From: Xylanimonas cellulosilytica DSM 15894
GTDB lineage: Bacteria > Actinomycetota > Actinomycetes > Actinomycetales > Cellulomonadaceae
DNA length: 64,000 nt
NCBI RefSeq assembly: GCF_000024965.1
Contig: NC_013530.1
Coordinates: 2,480,001-2,544,000 of the forward strand
Direction: 5' to 3'
The first letter of the stretch is position 1, and each line of letters begins with the position of its first letter. Positions 19,752 through 29,100 of the stretch are shown here, piece after piece. The position numbers and the translations under genes were made by a program. The notes beneath the pieces are model-generated. The model was not told the DNA's origin and searched no databases. It was given only the letters and a program-made list of their open reading frames with translations.

Positions 19752-20633
19752 CGTGGAGTGTGTACGTGACGTGTACTAACGCGGGCCTGCGTGCCCGTGA
19801 CCCGCGAAGGCGTCAGAAGTTGATCATCTACCAGGATCGTTGATTTTCCGCGGTTTCTGGGGGCCTTGGGACGGTTCGTGCCTTTCCCGTGCCACTCAGA
19901 GATGGCAGTGCTGGCGTCCGCGCCTGAGACCCCTCGTCCAGGGTAGCCAGTCGCCTGTGGTCCGCCGCCGTCACGCGAGCGCTGGCCGGCGATCGCTACG
20001 TCGAGGGCTGGAGCGGACAGGTGCGACCGGAGGCACCCGCGGTGGCGAGCCGCGCAGGGCCAGCGTGCGTGTAGTCGGCCCCACTTGTCGTCGACCACAC
20101 TCAGCAGCGGGAGCCGCATGGCCACCCCCCTGCATCGCGACGAACGCCGAAACGTCAGCGACGAGCTTCAGACGTTGAACTATGCATCCGCCCATCTACC
20201 TGCAGGTCTGCCCGTTGCTCGGCGGCCGTGGGGGAACGATGGGGGGAATGAAGGGTGGTGTGCGCTCCCCCGCCGGGGCGGGTCGGCGGTGACGGTGTCG
20301 TCGTCAACGACGGGCAAGTGCCCGTCTCAGCCATGGTAGTTCCCTGCCTACTGCCCGAGACGCGCGCCACCGCCGCCGACGTCGGTTGCGGCGGACCGCT
20401 TGGCCCACCAGTGACCTCTTCGGTGTGAATGAAGACTGACCTGCGAAAACGCAGGTAGATCCGCTATCTTGCGGCCGTCGCAGGACGTAGACGTCCGCCC
20501 ACGACCGATCCGGTAAACCAGCAGTAGCGCCAGCAGATGGGTCCGGGCGTTCGGCGGCAACGGAGCCACTGTCCCGCACGAAGAGGTCGTTGCGCAGAGA
20601 CCCACCGGCACGACACCCTGCACCGTCCAGTCC
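19752..20633. other. Gene-poor region, left flank of the accessory island
   Basis: About 880 bp with only short overlapping ORFs in all frames and no credible RBS/start/family match. The only structure seen is an 8-bp-arm palindrome, GACGGGCA-AG-TGCCCGTC (20309-20326). No tRNA or clear attachment site was found. Confidence 0.5.
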
Positions 20634-20888
20634 ATGGCTATCAACTTCAACATCCCGGTCGTCATCCGCCGGACAGAGCACGGCGTCGAGACGCGAACGG
20701 AAGCCATGGCCATGGACCTCCTGACGATGTACGCGCTCCCCGTCGACGCCGACGTGATCGAGGGCGACGAGATCGACAACCGCTTGCCGAGCGGGCGCGT
20801 GCGCACGGTCAGGATCACGAACGTTGGCGTGCTCCAGAGCCCGTTCGGGAACTCACTCGATCACACCGAGGCGCACTACAGCGAGTAG
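20634..20888 (+). CDS. Small hypothetical protein
   Basis: 84 aa beginning MAINFNIPVVIRRTEHGVET. The end (SGRVRTVRITNVGVLQSP, LDHTEAHYSE) is compact and charged like small phage or element-borne structural/accessory proteins. Third positions are G/C-rich and the frame is consistent, which supports coding. No RBS is evident at the ATG, so it may be the remains of a longer gene. No family recognised. Confidence 0.45.
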   Translation: MAINFNIPVVIRRTEHGVETRTEAMAMDLLTMYALPVDADVIEGDEIDNRLPSGRVRTVRITNVGVLQSPFGNSLDHTEAHYSE

Positions 20889-21455
20889 CTCACCAGGCGG
20901 GACCGTTCCAGCACCGCGGCCGCTTCGGATTAGGCCCTCGCGAGCGACGCGATCGCCTTCACGGCCGACGGCGATGGACACCGCGCGGAGTGCGTCGGAC
21001 AACCTGTGGCCGTTCCCGCCATCGAAGCCCGCGGCGAGCAGCGGATGGGTAGGTCGGGCCGGGCGCACTTCGTTCGCGAGCCGCTCCGCTGCGGGTGATA
21101 CCGGCGAGGCCCCATGTAGTCCTGGGCGCGGATGTGTCCGCGCCCAGACGAAAGGTCTGCGAGCCTACCCAAGAGACGGTCTCGCTCCAGCCGCTCAGAC
21201 GGCTCGAACTCTGCCGCGGTGTATGCCTGATGGGCCTCGGCGCACCGCTCGCTCTGCAGCACTTCGTGCTCAAGTACGAGTACATCGTGAAGCTCCCTGC
21301 GCTCGTGTACGAACGGACGCCGAGCTGCAAAGTGGTCGACGAAGATCGGCTTGAGGAGTTGGGGGCACGAGCCGAAGGTGCTCTCTCTGGCGCGCCACCG
21401 GGTGTGGCAGGTCCGTCTGAGCACTCTCCCAATCGGAGCGGGCTCCGTCCACATA
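20889..21455. other. Region without a supported gene
   Basis: Overlapping ORFs occur on both strands but none has convincing composition, RBS or recognised motif. Probably decayed element DNA. Confidence 0.45.
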
Positions 21456-22040
21456 TCACGCCGGCTCAGAGACCATCCATCCCCGGAACTGGCCTTCGAG
21501 GAAGTACCCAGCTGCGGCTTGCGCGTAGGCGATGGATCCTCGGAGGGACTCGTCGGACAGGAGACCGACGATCCCGGCAGTGACGGCGAACGAGCGGTCG
21601 TTGAAATGCGTTGCACGCAAGCCGGATGTCGCAGCCATGTTGAACGCTTCGGCTTCGCCACGGGTCGGGATCACTCGAATATGAGCGGAGTCAGCGAACT
21701 TGGCGGGCACGACCCGGGGATAGGCGTGGATCCCCAGGACTCCGGCACGCATCTTCGAACCGACCAAATAGAACCTGACTATCCGCTTGGCCCAGTCCGT
21801 GAACTCGCCTCCCGTGAACTCGCCAACGAACGAGAAGTCGGACCGCATGGAGTACCGGAGGCGGCTCCAATCCGGCGTGCCATCTTCCGGTCGAGTCGCT
21901 TCGCCAGGGAGACGCATCGTGAACGTGATGTCACCGTCGCGATCGAACGAGTAGCGCAACCCCATGTCACGCAGGAACGCGCCGACCGTGCCCATGTCTG
22001 ACTGTGCAATGCTCTCGGGCATTCGGATCGCTTTCATCAC
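21456..22040 (-). CDS. Hypothetical protein, possibly YbjN-like
   Basis: Up to 194 aa. It starts with a helix (MPESIAQSDMGTVGAFLRDMG) followed by strands LRYSFDRDGDITFTM and a longer helix-rich C-terminus ending YFLEGQFRGWMVSEPA, an arrangement resembling YbjN/T3SS-chaperone-like folds; similarity is impressionistic. The start may be 22040, 22037 or 22022; none has a good RBS. It sits alone between decayed sequences and next to the IS256 remnant. Confidence 0.5.
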   Translation of the reverse strand: MMKAIRMPESIAQSDMGTVGAFLRDMGLRYSFDRDGDITFTMRLPGEATRPEDGTPDWSRLRYSMRSDFSFVGEFTGGEFTDWAKRIVRFYLVGSKMRAGVLGIHAYPRVVPAKFADSAHIRVIPTRGEAEAFNMAATSGLRATHFNDRSFAVTAGIVGLLSDESLRGSIAYAQAAAGYFLEGQFRGWMVSEPA

Positions 22041-22327
22041 TGGGAGGTGTGCGGGTACACAGCTGGCTCACGGGCACCCGCTGTATGGCCCGAGCCCGGC
22101 TGTGACGCTAGCGATGCTAGTGGCAACACACGCGGGGCCAAGACGGGTGTTGCGCACCGAGGGGCAAACTTCACCCGGCCAGGGCCTGAAGCGATCCAGC
22201 CCTCATCCGGTTGCTGGCTGCGGCACCGAGCATGACCACAGAGATGAGCACGCGAGAGGTCCATCCCGACCCGACCGCGGGACGCGCGCGACATCCGTGG
22301 GTCTTGCGACCTGCGATCACTGCACGA

Positions 22328-22746
22328 GACCACCGCCGGTTCGAACGTGCCCGCCCGGTCCCGGGGCACCTCGATCTGCACCGGGCCGCCCTTGGTCAGC
22401 ACCGTCTTCGCGCGGGCGCCGTTGCGGGCGCTGCCGTCCGCTGAGCCACCCTTCTCGTGCTTCTCGTAGCCAAGGTGAAAGGTGATCTCACCCTCGAGCG
22501 CGGACTCCAGCACGATCTTCGTCAGCTGGGCCAGCAGCCCGTTCTCCCCGTCGATGCCCAGCCCGGACGCCTGCGCGTCACCAACGAGCTGAGCGACCAG
22601 GTCTTGTCCAGTACCGTCGCCTGCGGCGTCGTCGTCGTCACGTGCACCTGCTCCCCTCGCTGATCGCCTCGGCGACCATCTCGACCTGCATGCTCATCCG
22701 TGTTCCTCCTGGTCAGGAGTTACATCGAAGACCGTACAGACCCCTC
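22328..22746 (-). mobile_element. Truncated IS256-family transposase and its terminal end
   Basis: The 5' part of an IS256-type element on the minus strand. The ATG near 22697, preceded by AGGAGG, begins MSMQVEMVAEAISEGS and then loses frame. VLESALEGEITFHLGYEKHE, NGARAKTVLT and PVQIEVPRDRAGTFEP match the IS256/MULE transposase N-terminus. Homology stops at about 22328, before the DDE catalytic region. The sequence near 22728-22746 (CCGTACAGACCCCT) looks like the terminal inverted repeat. It is non-functional and marks past insertion at the island edge. Confidence 0.75.
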
Positions 22747-23005
22747 AACAGGGGGACTGCTGCACGGTTAGGTGGCAACTGACGTGTGGTGCCGTCTCGC
22801 ACTCCCCTACGGTCAGCGGACGGAAGGCATCACGGCGTGTTCGGGGCATTTCACCCTCCCGCACCAGCGCTCGTGACGGTTCGGTGTCGGCACCTCCGGC
22901 TACTGTCGCGATCGCACCCCGGGTCAGGCGACGTCAGACCTACGGTGCGTCCCGGACATTCGGCACGATGTGGAGTCGTGCGCCAAGCAGCGTCGCAAGG
23001 AGACC
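22747..23005. other. Upstream region of the Druantia operon
   Basis: About 260 bp between the IS remnant and druH. It must carry the promoter of the defence operon; no clear -35/-10 pair was found. Confidence 0.4.
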
Positions 23006-26000
23006 GTGGCAACCAAGGATTGGGTCAAGGAGAAGGATCTTGAGTGGCGTGAGGGCCTTCGCCGCGTCTCGTTGATCGCTGAGCTGGAGATCGACGATGC
23101 AGAGATTGAGCGCGCCGAGCGAGTCCTGGGGCTCCTCCTTGAGAAGAACGCCGCGTGGCGCGTCGCCAAGGCGTATCCGGCATTCATGGCAGTGAGCCTC
23201 GTGACCGCTGGGATGCGCAGCTGGGAGGATGGCACCTTCTATCAGAAGGTCGCGGACCACATCGACGTGGGAAAGCAGTCCGTCGAGGACGCAGCACGCG
23301 AGTTCCCCACATGCCTGACGAAGTTCGGACTACCCCGGTTCGGAAATGCGGGCGGGATGTCCTGGGTGACCCCGATCCTCTTGCACGGAGCCGTTCCCCT
23401 CGATCACCTCGACGAGCTCCTGGAGCTGCTGACCAAGCGGCGCCGTCGCGACCCCTCTCTCACCGGCGAGAGCTTCGTCGAGTGGGTCCGGCTCTCGCCC
23501 GCACAGATCGCTGACCAGCCGAAGGCCCTGGTTCGGTTCCTCGAGCATGGGGGCGACTTCGCACCGGACTTCGCCGGTCGCGTCATAGACCTCGTCGACG
23601 GGCGCGACGTCGCGCTGCCCCGACGCGTCGTGGAGCGGATGCGCGAGTACATCGCTGAGTCGCCCTCCCGATATCGGCAGAGCGGTCCGCGGGAAGCCCG
23701 GCCGACGATTATGCGTGCCGCCGATGGCGCCTTGCACCTCCTCCTGCCCTCGGTTCGCCCGTCCAACGGTCGAGAGGTGAGCTGGCGTGTCACCATCGGT
23801 GACCGCGTCTCCGACCACGTAGCCGACGTCCCGTGGGGCTCCAACCGAGGGCTGACCGAAGGTGTGACGGTTGACCTCGACGCCCCGGTGAGATCGATCC
23901 ACGTCGAACGAGAGACCGGCGCGACGGACATCGCGTTCGTCCGCAAAGAGGATCCACTCCTGGTCTTTGATCCTGAGGGTCAGCTCGTCATGCCCACCCA
24001 GGTGATCCCCAGCGGGCCCGTGGTCCTCATGTGGCCCGACACGAGCGACGGGAGTCCCAAGGACGACGCGGGTCGCGACATCGCGGGTGCCGAGCGCGTC
24101 GCACCCTACGGCTGGGAGCGATGGAAGGTGCTCCGTGCCGACACCCGTGACACCAAGTACGTCCGACTCGGAAACGGTCCACGCCGCCTCGTTGCAGGAG
24201 CCGATCGACCGTGGGTCGTCATGCCGGAACCGGTCGCCCACGTCGCGACGCTCGACGACCGGGATGTCCTGCCGTCGCTCCCGACCGTGGAGCTCCCGGC
24301 CAACAGCGATCCGGCGATGTGGCGGGTCCTCCTGACGACGACGGATGGAAGGGCCGTCCAGACCCTGGACCCGACGGCCCACCACGTCACACTGCTCGCA
24401 GACCGAGCTGCTCCGATCGATGGCAACTTCGTACTCGAAGTTCGTGGGCCGCTGGGGCGTGGTACACGCCGGACGTTCGCGGTGGTCGAAGGCCTCGACG
24501 TGGTGACAAATCCCGGCTTCCGAACCCTTGCCGCCGAGGGCGGCCTGGTGCCCGCCGACGTCGTGGTCCGCTCGAACGTGCGGACCACCGACACCCTGAA
24601 ACTGGCACGCGAGGAGCGGAGCCTGGTTGTCGAGTTCCCACACCTCGCCGTCAAGATCACTCCACCGCACCTCGCGTATCGCGCGACCGGCCCGTCGACC
24701 GACACCCCCTGGGCGACCTCTCCGATCGCCGTGCCTGCCCGCGAGGTCCGCGAGACGACGTTCCAGGTCACCGGCTGGCGGCGACCCCAGCGCCCGCAGC
24801 TCGTCCTCAAGGCCGGCGGCATCTCGCAGTTCGTCCCGGCGGCGGAGTTCCGGGGCGGGCAGGCGACCTTCAACCTGACCGCCTTCTCAGGCGCGGTCGC
24901 CCAGGCCGGAACGGGCACGCTCTTCCTGGACACCGAACCGCCGGCCAAGGTGCTGCAGTTCCGCCCGAGCTCACTGGCGTCGAGCCTCGTCCGAGCGGGC
25001 GAGAGGTTGCTCGTCGAGCCTGCCGTGCACGTCCCGCTCGAAGTGGTTCTCCATCGAGCATGGGCGCCGTGGACACCCGCGGTTGTGTGCCCCGTAATCG
25101 ATGACCAGGTGGTCATCCCGGACGCGCTGCGCCATGCAGGAAACCTGCGCGTTCTCGTGCGCGAGCTCGACGAGTGGGGAGTCCAGCCCGTCGGCGCCCT
25201 GCCGCCGTCGGGGCGCACGGACGTTTTCGACCTCGAGGGCGAGTGGAACCCCGCGATAGACGAACCGGAAACCCGGTCTCTGGTCCGGGCGCTGGGCGAG
25301 CTCGACGGCGCAGGCGACGAAAAGACGACCACCGTCACGGCCGCACGTGTCTTCGAGCTGATGCGACACGGCGCGGATGGTCAGCAGTCTTCGACGATCC
25401 GCCGCAGGTTGCTCCGCCACCTCACGGCCGATCCGAGCACGGGGCTCCACGGCGTCCTCGAGACGTCGGCGGGCACCGCGGACATCACGTGGGCACTCGT
25501 CGAGTCGGGACTGGTATGGACGCCGGTCAACAGCTTTGACCGCGGGCTCTCGATCGAGAGGCTCGGGGTGCGATCACCTCTCGCTGCCGTGATCGCGGCC
25601 TCGAACCGGATCCGCTGGGGCAACCCAGGCGCTGAGGCCGTGCTCGCGGAGATCGTCGGTCACGGCGTCGTCGAGCTTGCGACAGGCGGCAACGACGGGT
25701 TCGGTGAGGGCCGTTTCGAGGACTGGTATCTCGCGTCCCCGGAGCTCGTGGAGTACGGCTACAAGCTCCTGAACCCTGTGCCCGCGCTCCCTGTGGATCC
25801 GGACACCAGGATCGCGGCCGCGTTCGACCTCTGGCATGCGCGAGGCCAGCTGACGGACGCAGTCCGTCACGCGATGCCGACCATCAACGTCGCACGTCAG
25901 GTCATGGTGGCGGAGAACGCACAGGGTCTGTGGCCGATGGTCCAGGCCCGTCTGAGCCAGGACGGCCCACTCGCGCTTCCCGCCCTCTCGATGGCGCTTG

Positions 26001-26158
26001 CCATCGTGGCGCGACTCGCCGCTCACGGTCACGAGACTGCCCGCAAGATGATCGCCAACGACCGATCGGTCTATCCGTTGCTCGCCCGCCGAGCCCCCCG
26101 CATCGTGGAGATCGACGTCATCCGCGCCGACGCCGCCGTCAGGAGCCTCCTCAAGTGA
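23006..26158 (+). CDS. druH: Druantia type III protein DruH (putative)
   Basis: A soluble protein of about 1050 aa. No enzymatic motif is visible: a helical N-terminus (KDWVKEKDLEWREGLRRVSLIAELEIDD), a long beta-rich middle (residues ~230-750) with repeated Ig-like strand patterns, and a helical C-terminal third. The assignment rests on size and on being directly upstream of, and overlapping by 4 bp (GTGA), a ~1525-aa helicase-DUF1998 protein, the two-gene layout of Druantia type III. GTG 23006 has AAGGAG just upstream (spacing short, 3 nt); GTG 22970 is an alternative. It may be another helicase-associated defence partner if the DruH profile does not match. Confidence 0.65.
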   Translation: MATKDWVKEKDLEWREGLRRVSLIAELEIDDAEIERAERVLGLLLEKNAAWRVAKAYPAFMAVSLVTAGMRSWEDGTFYQKVADHIDVGKQSVEDAAREFPTCLTKFGLPRFGNAGGMSWVTPILLHGAVPLDHLDELLELLTKRRRRDPSLTGESFVEWVRLSPAQIADQPKALVRFLEHGGDFAPDFAGRVIDLVDGRDVALPRRVVERMREYIAESPSRYRQSGPREARPTIMRAADGALHLLLPSVRPSNGREVSWRVTIGDRVSDHVADVPWGSNRGLTEGVTVDLDAPVRSIHVERETGATDIAFVRKEDPLLVFDPEGQLVMPTQVIPSGPVVLMWPDTSDGSPKDDAGRDIAGAERVAPYGWERWKVLRADTRDTKYVRLGNGPRRLVAGADRPWVVMPEPVAHVATLDDRDVLPSLPTVELPANSDPAMWRVLLTTTDGRAVQTLDPTAHHVTLLADRAAPIDGNFVLEVRGPLGRGTRRTFAVVEGLDVVTNPGFRTLAAEGGLVPADVVVRSNVRTTDTLKLAREERSLVVEFPHLAVKITPPHLAYRATGPSTDTPWATSPIAVPAREVRETTFQVTGWRRPQRPQLVLKAGGISQFVPAAEFRGGQATFNLTAFSGAVAQAGTGTLFLDTEPPAKVLQFRPSSLASSLVRAGERLLVEPAVHVPLEVVLHRAWAPWTPAVVCPVIDDQVVIPDALRHAGNLRVLVRELDEWGVQPVGALPPSGRTDVFDLEGEWNPAIDEPETRSLVRALGELDGAGDEKTTTVTAARVFELMRHGADGQQSSTIRRRLLRHLTADPSTGLHGVLETSAGTADITWALVESGLVWTPVNSFDRGLSIERLGVRSPLAAVIAASNRIRWGNPGAEAVLAEIVGHGVVELATGGNDGFGEGRFEDWYLASPELVEYGYKLLNPVPALPVDPDTRIAAAFDLWHARGQLTDAVRHAMPTINVARQVMVAENAQGLWPMVQARLSQDGPLALPALSMALAIVARLAAHGHETARKMIANDRSVYPLLARRAPRIVEIDVIRADAAVRSLLK

Positions 26159-29100
26159 ACCTCGACCCCATCGCTACCAGCGACGATGTCGTCTCGAACT
26201 ACACCCGCTATCTCGGCTCGCTCCTTCCGCTGCGTGACACGGAGTTGCTCACGGCGGTCAGGTCCGCGCTCGCGGACCGGTCGACGATCGCGCGCGGACC
26301 ACTCCTCGAGGCAACGCCGCCGTTCCAGTCGGGCGTATCTCTCGGACGCCTGGTGGAGGAAGGCGTGCTCTCCCCCTGGCTCAACGGTGTCTTCTCCGAC
26401 GCGCTTCCCGCCGATCGTCCGCTCTACCGGCACCAGGAGGAGTCCATCCGGAAGGCCACCCAGGGGAAGAACCTCGTCGTGGCGACGGGCACAGGATCGG
26501 GAAAGACGGAGTCGTTCCTCATCCCCGTGCTCAACCATCTCGCGTGTGAGGCGGAGGGCGGCACTCTGGGACCGGGCGTCCGTGCGCTCCTGCTGTATCC
26601 CATGAACGCCCTCGCCAACGACCAGCTCAAGCGCATGCGGCAACTGCTCGCCAAGGTCCCGCAGATCACCTTCGGCCGCTACACCGGCGAGACGAAGCAG
26701 CGGACGAGGGACGCGCTGGACCACTATCGCGCCCAGCACGGGGGCGAGGACCCGGTGCCGAACGAGCTCATCTCCCGCGAGCAGATGCAGGCGACACCAC
26801 CGCACATCCTGCTCACGAACTACGCGATGCTCGAGTACCTGCTTCTGCGGCCGGCCGATATCACGCTCTTCGAGGGCACCGACGACACCTGGAAGTTCGT
26901 CGTCGTCGACGAGGCGCACGTTTACGACGGGGTCCAGGGCGCCGAGATCTCAATGCTGCTCCGGCGGCTGCGCGACCGGGTCGCACGCGGTCAGCAGCTC
27001 CAGTTCCTGGCCTCGTCCGCGACAGTCGGCGACGACATGTCCAAGGTCGCCGCCTTCGGCAGGAGTCTCTTTGGTGCCCCGTTCGAGTGGGTCGACGGAC
27101 GCCCCGAGTCTCAAGACGTCGTCCAGGCGACGCGCCACGCCGTGAAGGCGTCCGCGACGTGGGGGCCGCTGACGCCCGAGCAGATCCACGCCATCGCGCA
27201 GTCCCCCGATCCCACCGCGCTGATCGACGAGCTCGGCGGCGGCGCGTTCGACGACGAAGCCTCGGTCCGCCGGCTCCATCAGGCGCTCGACGCCGCCCCG
27301 CGACCGCTCCGCGAGCTCGCCGCCGAGGTCTTCCCCGGCGTTGCAGAAGACCGTGCGCTCCGCGCATTGGTCGACCTCGTCGACGCCGCTCACCGAGTCC
27401 ACGGGCACCACGGCAGCGCAGCGCTCTCCGCGCGTTACCACCTCTTCGTCAGCGCCGTCGAGGGTGCCTATGCCTGCCTCGGCACGAAGGGCCCGCACGT
27501 CACCTTCTCCCGGCACAAGGAGTGCCCGACGTGCGAGGCACCGGTCTTCGAGATCGCAGCCTGCAAGCGCTGCGGCGCACTCCACGTACCCGGAACGGTC
27601 GAGAAGGACGGCGGCGCCGAGCGGTTCCGCCCCCTCGACGGCGTGATCTCCCGGGTCCATTGGGCACTCGTCGGTGAGGCCACGGTGCTCGACGACGAGG
27701 ACGACGAGGCGCACCTCGAGGACGCGGGAGGGTCGTCCCGGTCGAACGAGGCGACACTCTGCACGGACTGCGCGGCGTTCGGGCCGGCGGGAGCAGCAAC
27801 CTGCTACTCCTGCGCGTCCTCCTCGGTACGGCAGGTGCTCCGCACCGACGCAGGTCGGGAGCTCAACCACTGCCAGAGTTGTGGCGCCCGGAGCAGCCGG
27901 CAGGTGCGCCGCCTCACGTCGGGATCGGACGCGACGGCAGCCGTTCTCGCGAGCTCGCTCTACGAGCACCTGCCCGCCGACCCCAGCGTCTACTTTCCCG
28001 GCCAGGGTCGCCGGCTGCTGATGTTCTCCGACTCCCGCCAACAGGCAGCCTTCGCGGCGCCATATCTCCAGAACAGCTACGGCGCACTCGTCCAGCGAGC
28101 GATGATCGTTCGCGCCATCAGGAAGATGCGGGGCGAGGAGCTCGCTGGCAGCGACCTGATGATGACGACCCTCACCGAGTCCAACAAGGCTGACATCTTC
28201 GACCCGTACGCGACTGCGCTGGCCAAGCGCATCGAGATCGCCACCTGGATCCAGCGCGAGATGATTGAAGGTGACGAGCGCACGAGCGTCGAGGGCACGG
28301 GGCTAGCGACCGTGCGCCTGATGCGCCCCCGCACACCCCCACCGATGCCGCTGACCCGACTGGGCCTGACCGGCGACGAGGCCTGGGCGCTGCTCGATCA
28401 GCTCGTCCAGACCCTCCGCATCCAGGGGGCGGTCGGCCCGGTCGAGGAGAACGTGGACTTCACCGTCGACGCGCTCGCGCCGCGCAACCGCGAGGTCTTC
28501 GTGCGCGAAGAGCAGTCCGACGCGAAGCAGTCGATCCTCGCGTGGGTCCCGAGCAGCCGGAGCACGGGAAACCGTCGATCTGACTACCTCACGCGCGTGC
28601 TCGATGCTCTCGGCTCGACAGCCGACTGCCGAGACTTGCTGACCGGGATCTGGAGATTCCTCACCACGGGGAACGCGGTCCCGTGGCTCAAGCTCACAAA
28701 CGACAAGCGCCGCGGACCGGTGTACCGCGTCGACCCGGACATGCTGCGGTGGAGCTCGGCGAGCGATGACGACAACGTCTGGCGGTGCGACCGCTGCCGC
28801 AGGTTCGCGTCGGTGAACGTTCGCGGTGTGTGCCCCACGAACGGCTGCAGGGGCCAGCTCCAGCATGTCACTGCCGAGCCTGACCCGTCCGATCACTACG
28901 CACAGAACTACCTCGCGCTCGCGGGGCATCCGCTTCGGGCTGAGGAGCACACTGCCCAGCTCACCGGCGACGTCGCGTCCCAGCTACAGGAGCAGTTCGT
29001 CGCCGGCGAGGTCAACGTCCTGTCCTGCTCGACGACGTTCGAGCTCGGCGTCGACGTCGGCGAGCTGCAGAGCGTCATGCTCCGAAACGTCCCGCCGACG

